Source: Cyanobacteria bacterium UBA1221 (GTDB taxonomy: Bacteria; Cyanobacteriota; Vampirovibrionia; Gastranaerophilales; Gastranaerophilaceae). Taken from it: DNA of 12,864 bases. The stretch is from NCBI GenBank assembly GCA_002309425.1, contig DBXD01000079.1, positions 15,723 to 28,586 of the forward strand, in the 5' to 3' direction. Below are positions 11,222 through 12,864 of this stretch, piece by piece; within the stretch, counting starts at the first letter, position 1, and each line of letters begins with the position of its first letter. Both the position numbers and the translations under genes were made by a program. Below the pieces are notes generated by a model, which saw nothing but the letters and a program-made list of their open reading frames with translations, was not told where the DNA came from and did no database searches.

Positions 11222-11592
11222 ACTTAAAAAAATATTATATGTCGCTTTTGTCGGGAAGCTCGGAACTTGTAGCACTAATCGGGGAGAATAAAATCTTGTC
11301 TGCATATCCGCAGGAAGTAACGAAATTCCCCGTAGTAATTTTTGAAGATGTAAACTCGAATGATGTTGCATTTTCAGATAATCTGCCAGAGGGCACGGGC
11401 GCAAATGTAAGGATTCATATTTTTACAAAGACGCTCAAAGGGCAACCGAAGGCAGAAGATATTGCGGATGTCGTGCGGGGCATTTTCCGTTCTGACTATT
11501 GGAGTATGACGGCGAATGTTGAAACGCCCGATGTTGAAGACAACATCAAGCATAGAATATTGGATTTTAAGCGTGAGTTTTACTCACTTTAA
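11218..11592 (+). CDS. Tail completion/tail terminator protein (gp17/DUF3168-like)
   Basis: A 124-aa protein with the pattern of small tail terminators: an N-terminal helix (LKKYYMSLLSGSSELVALIG), then KILSAYPQEVTKFPVVIFED, and a strand with VRIHIFTKTLKGQPKAEDIA leading into a helix (DVVRGIFRS) and a terminal RILDFKREFYSL. These proteins cap the tail tube and join it to the connector. The gene overlaps the gp10-like gene by four bases and lies just before the major tail protein, the expected position. A short hairpin overlaps its stop codon. The family call is by pattern and position. Confidence 0.82.
   Translation: MNLKKYYMSLLSGSSELVALIGENKILSAYPQEVTKFPVVIFEDVNSNDVAFSDNLPEGTGANVRIHIFTKTLKGQPKAEDIADVVRGIFRSDYWSMTANVETPDVEDNIKHRILDFKREFYSL
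11573..11587 (+). terminator. Short hairpin at the end of the tail completion gene
   Basis: GTGAGT (11573-11578) pairs with ACTCAC (11582-11587) around a three-base TTT loop, followed by TTTAAAAT. The stem is only six base pairs and lies inside the last codons. It could pause or partly terminate transcription before the major tail gene. Termination strength is doubtful. Confidence 0.35.
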
Positions 11593-11608
11593 AATATAGC
11601 GTTATAAT
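11579..11608 (+). promoter_or_regulatory. Possible promoter of the major tail protein gene
   Basis: A perfect -10 TATAAT lies at 11603-11608, 18 bases after TTTACT (11579-11584, 4 of 6 to TTGACA). It precedes AAAGGAG and the major tail protein start. A separate promoter would fit the high demand for tail tube subunits, but the -35 is weak and overlaps the hairpin at 11573-11587. Confidence 0.4.
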
Positions 11609-11627
11609 TTTAAAGGAGATTTTAATT

Positions 11628-12548
11628 ATGGCAAACGAAGCACCAAAAATCGGATTGGACAACGTAGTAGTTGCGAAAGTTCTTTCTGACGATGCAAACG
11701 GAATCACTTTTGACACAGTAATTCCATTGAAGGGCGCTGTTAATGCGACAGTAAACCCTAATTCAGATGTAGCCGTTGACTTTGCAGACAACGGTCCTTT
11801 CTTCTCTGCGTCAAACCGTGGTAACACAGAATTGACACTCGAGATGATTGATGTTGATGTTGATGTTCTTGCTGCAATGCTCGGACAGAAAAAAGTCAAT
11901 GGTGTAACAGTAGAAACACCGCTTGATCAGTCAAGCGATTATGCTCTTGGCTTCCGCGTATGGCTTGCGGGAAAAGACGCAAACGGAAACAACCGCTATC
12001 AGTATTTCTGGTATGCAAAAGGAAAATTCTCTGTTCCTGAAACAGGCGGAGAAACAAAAACAGACAGCTTGAACTTCGGTCATATTTCTGTAACTGCACA
12101 GTTTGTACAGACACAGTTTGTACCAAACGGACAGGAAACAGGAACAATCTGTACACATATCAGAACAGACGACCCTTCTGTTCCTGCATCAGTAAAGACT
12201 AACTGGTTTAACGCACCTGTTGTATCGGTAACATCTGACGATTCAGAACTTACAGTAACAGCTGCTTATGCAGACAGTAAAGTAACATTTACAGGTGCAA
12301 AAGACAGCGGCGCAAGCTTTGTATTTGCACAGGGTTCTGTAATTGACGGACAGACAATCGGTGTGCTTGATGAAAACGGCGCACTTGTTAAAGGTACTTA
12401 CGCAGTAGGAACGACCGCAAGTACAGCACCTACTATTGTATTTACACCGGACGCAGATGCAGAAACACCTGTAAGCGGTTTTGTAACAAGCGGACTTAAA
12501 GACAGTTTCGGAGTTGGTGCTACACCGATGATTGATTCAAGTCTTTAA
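11628..12548 (+). CDS. Major tail (tube) protein, phi13-like
   Basis: A 306-aa tail tube subunit. The N-terminal domain begins MANEAPKIGLDNVVVAKVLS and has KGAVNATVNPNSDVAVDFAD, TELTLEMIDVDVDVLAAMLG and DYALGFRVWLAGKDANGNN, a pattern typical of phi13-family tail proteins of siphoviruses. The tube fold seems to end around residue 185-190 (FVPNGQETGTICTHIRTDDP). From about 195 to 306 there is a beta-rich extra domain (VVSVTSDDSELTVTAAYADS, then VTFTGAKDSGASFVFAQG) resembling Ig-like decorations on tail tubes. The strong AAAGGAG site, a possible own promoter and biased codons fit a highly expressed protein. The next gene is a tail chaperone, as expected. Confidence 0.9.
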   Translation: MANEAPKIGLDNVVVAKVLSDDANGITFDTVIPLKGAVNATVNPNSDVAVDFADNGPFFSASNRGNTELTLEMIDVDVDVLAAMLGQKKVNGVTVETPLDQSSDYALGFRVWLAGKDANGNNRYQYFWYAKGKFSVPETGGETKTDSLNFGHISVTAQFVQTQFVPNGQETGTICTHIRTDDPSVPASVKTNWFNAPVVSVTSDDSELTVTAAYADSKVTFTGAKDSGASFVFAQGSVIDGQTIGVLDENGALVKGTYAVGTTASTAPTIVFTPDADAETPVSGFVTSGLKDSFGVGATPMIDSSL

Positions 12549-12554
12549 TCAAGT

Positions 12555-12583
12555 TTGAAAAAATATCCCTTATGGTTTATACT
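12555..12583 (+). promoter_or_regulatory. Putative promoter between tail protein and chaperone genes
   Basis: TTGAAA (12555-12560, 5 of 6), a 17-base spacer and TATACT (12578-12583, 5 of 6) make a good sigma70-type promoter. It lies inside the inverted repeat at 12560-12597, with the -10 in the loop. Transcription would start near 12590, before the ribosome binding site of the chaperone gene. Confidence 0.5.
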
Positions 12584-12597
12584 ATAGGGGATATTTT
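12560..12597 (+). terminator. Hairpin after the major tail protein gene, possible terminator or operator
   Basis: AAAATATCCCTTAT (12560-12573) pairs with ATAGGGGATATTTT (12584-12597) with one G-U pair and a ten-base loop. A-rich on the left and T-rich on the right, it could end transcription in either direction, although the T-run is mainly part of the stem. It coincides with a good promoter, so it may instead be an operator-like palindrome. Confidence 0.5.
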
Positions 12598-12619
12598 CTA
12601 AAAAGGGGGTTGAATAAAA

Positions 12620-12864
12620 ATGACAGAGCTTGAAAAGATTGAGCCGACAAAAACAACTTTGAAAATACACGGAAAAGAAAGAGAAATCAAATTTGGTTTT
12701 TCTGCGTGGGCAAAAATTGAAAAAGAATATGGTGGATTAAAAAATATCACTAAGCTGGAAAAAGATATTGAAGATACTCCATTTGAAATAATTCCACACT
12801 TGATGTATTTAGCACTCGTCGACAAAGAAGGTGTAACAGAAGAAAACATTCTTGATGAATACGG
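12620..12864 (+). CDS. Tail assembly chaperone, N-terminal part (3' end outside window)
   Basis: An open frame begins at ATG 12620 and runs off the window, giving 81 residues. It starts MTELEKIEPTKTTLKIHGKE, followed by IKFGFSAWAKIEKEYGGLKN and FEIIPHLMYLALVDKEGVTE. The layout (short beta strand, REIKFGFSAWAKIE, then helices with LMYLAL) is typical of the first tail assembly chaperone of siphoviruses, which coats the tape measure protein while the tail tube is built. Many such genes are extended by a programmed frameshift near their end, outside this window. The start has AAGGGGG about 10 bases upstream. A promoter and hairpin lie in the gap before it. Confidence 0.82.
   Translation, partial: MTELEKIEPTKTTLKIHGKEREIKFGFSAWAKIEKEYGGLKNITKLEKDIEDTPFEIIPHLMYLALVDKEGVTEENILDEY

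Noticed and set aside
11844..11864. GATGTT tandem repeat in the major tail protein
   Set aside because: The unit is six bases and encodes DVDVDV in frame. It does not alter the frame and is probably plain codon repetition.

Overview
The window is part of the packaging and morphogenesis region of a tailed, double-stranded DNA phage or prophage. All credible genes are on the plus strand and follow the usual HK97-type order: small terminase (end only), large terminase, portal, prohead protease, major capsid protein, head-tail connector, head closure, HK97 gp10-like protein, tail completion protein, major tail protein and tail assembly chaperone (start only). A phi13-type major tail protein followed by a chaperone points to a long, non-contractile (siphovirus) tail. 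Base composition is moderately AT-rich, Shine-Dalgarno sites are strong (AGGAG or GGGGG), and promoters are sigma70-like (TTGACA / TATAAT). This suggests a low-to-mid GC anaerobic gut-type bacterium, such as a Firmicute or a gut spirochaete. Nothing in the window is a host gene, so the host is not settled.

Layout. 1-1823: end of the small terminase, a PBSX-type large terminase and a 78-aa unknown. 1824-4170: a cassette with its own promoter, holding a small HNH-type protein and a DNA cytosine-5 methyltransferase, inserted between terminase and portal. 4171-7719: a second unit with a consensus promoter, encoding a 702-aa portal fused to a Mu F-like head morphogenesis domain, a 193-aa protein ending in two beta-type repeats, and the prohead protease. 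7720-8060: a very small unit with a consensus promoter, a 57-aa membrane protein and a long hairpin. 8061-9456: major capsid protein followed by a clear intrinsic terminator. 9457-11592: a tightly packed connector block (1-4 nt overlaps or 0-35 nt gaps), preceded by a 93-aa protein that resembles the 193-aa protein upstream of the protease. 11593-12864: major tail protein, a hairpin/promoter gap, and the start of the tail chaperone gene.

The most unusual part is the methyltransferase. Its catalytic motifs (I, IV, VI, VIII) and its C-terminal motifs (IX, X) are intact, but the target-recognition region between them is spread over three reading frames. Two of the frame breaks coincide with perfect short tandem repeats whose unit is not a multiple of three: eight copies of CAGAGAA and five of ACAAG. 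A third short heptamer array (three ACAACAC) lies nearer the N-terminus. This is what a slippage-controlled (phase-variable) methyltransferase would look like. Decay of a cargo gene is the main alternative, because at least one further break has no repeat to explain it.

A second theme is that the late region is divided into several transcription units. Two near-consensus promoters share an identical 16-base block beginning at the upstream stop codon, and further likely promoters and hairpins lie before the capsid, tail and chaperone genes.
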